Shown: positions 5,267 to 5,474 of the stretch, piece by piece | Numbering within the stretch: the stretch's first letter is position 1 | How the letters are laid out: the number at the start of each line of letters is the position of its first letter | DNA from: Actinomycetes bacterium | GTDB taxonomy: Bacteria; Actinomycetota; Acidimicrobiia; Acidimicrobiales; Acidimicrobiaceae | Direction: 5' to 3' | DNA: 5,474 nt | Assembly: GCA_021792075.1 (NCBI GenBank) | Contig: JAJYVK010000136.1 | Location: 1 to 5,474, forward strand | Made by a program: the position numbers and the translations under genes | The notes under the pieces: generated by a model | The model's input: only the letters and a program-made list of their open reading frames with translations | Databases searched by the model: none | Told to the model about the DNA's origin: nothing

Positions 5267-5474
5267 CAGTGAAGATCGCTGATGTTGAGCTGGTTTACAG
5301 AGGGAACGGGGTTATTCGATGTCGTCAACCACCATAGTTTGCTCCCTATCACATAGACCGTACCGTAGATCGCAGAGCGCTGAACTCCACTCGGCAGGCC
5401 AGCTACGCGGCACCACTTGGTCGCTCGGGGTTGAAGCAATTCCCAGCTGTGGCTACTTCCATGCTGGCCAGTGA
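5263..5474 (-). CDS. C-terminal end of a protein, possibly beta-propeller-like; 5' end outside the window
   Basis: The frame is open from the right edge to TAA at 5263-5265 and shows the last 69 residues. They include WELLQPRATKWCRVAGLP and then YGTVYVIGSKLWWL. Alternating aromatic and small residues in G-T-V-Y-V-x-G-x-x-L-W-W-L look like outer strands of a repeated beta-sheet or propeller blade, as in exported sialidase-like or kelch-like proteins. This is inference from pattern alone, and I cannot name a family. The other two minus-strand frames are broken in this interval. The gene ends 31 bp before the duplicated target, so the insertion sequence lies just downstream of it. Confidence 0.55.
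   Translation of the reverse strand, partial: TGQHGSSHSWELLQPRATKWCRVAGLPSGVQRSAIYGTVYVIGSKLWWLTTSNNPVPSVNQLNISDLHC

Overview
The window looks like an accessory region of an actinobacterium. Its genes are mostly lineage-specific secreted proteins with paired cysteines: a DUF2690-like protein, a DUF4232-like protein, a protein with repeated Cys-Met-x-x-Lys-Gly motifs, and a 309-residue protein whose segment pattern I associate with uncharacterised actinobacterial exported proteins. Base composition looks balanced rather than GC-rich. Together these would fit a member of the Acidimicrobiia better than Streptomyces, but that is inference. There is no rRNA, tRNA or CRISPR array.

Layout. Positions 1-1192 hold two minus-strand genes in tandem. 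The upstream one (DUF2690-like, 685-1128) appears to have its natural start at 1192, separated from the signal peptide by a one-base frame offset. The downstream one starts at 631 and runs off the left edge. Their promoter region lies at about 1196-1385 and contains a TTGACA / TATTGT pair plus short repeats. Positions 1385-2132 carry only small or doubtful reading frames and a few weak hairpins; this stretch may be a decayed gene. A plus-strand exported protein follows at 2133-3062.

The main result is at 3371-5223: a complete IS1595-family insertion sequence of about 1853 bp. It has near-perfect terminal inverted repeats and a perfect 8-bp target duplication (TTGATCTA). Besides a full-length transposase (minus strand, 4134-5180), it encloses a second gene on the opposite strand, a DUF4232-like exported protein with its own strong ribosome binding site (3505-4122). 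The two genes converge with 11 bp between their stops, so the element is a transposon carrying a passenger cell-surface gene. The right edge holds the C-terminal end of another minus-strand gene (5263-5474), ending in a hairpin, 31 bp from the duplicated target.

How the parts relate: the two left genes are probably co-transcribed and act outside the membrane, and the 309-residue protein is independent. The insertion lies between genes and seems to have added a secreted protein without breaking a recognisable coding frame. No gene here has a known biochemical activity apart from the transposase.
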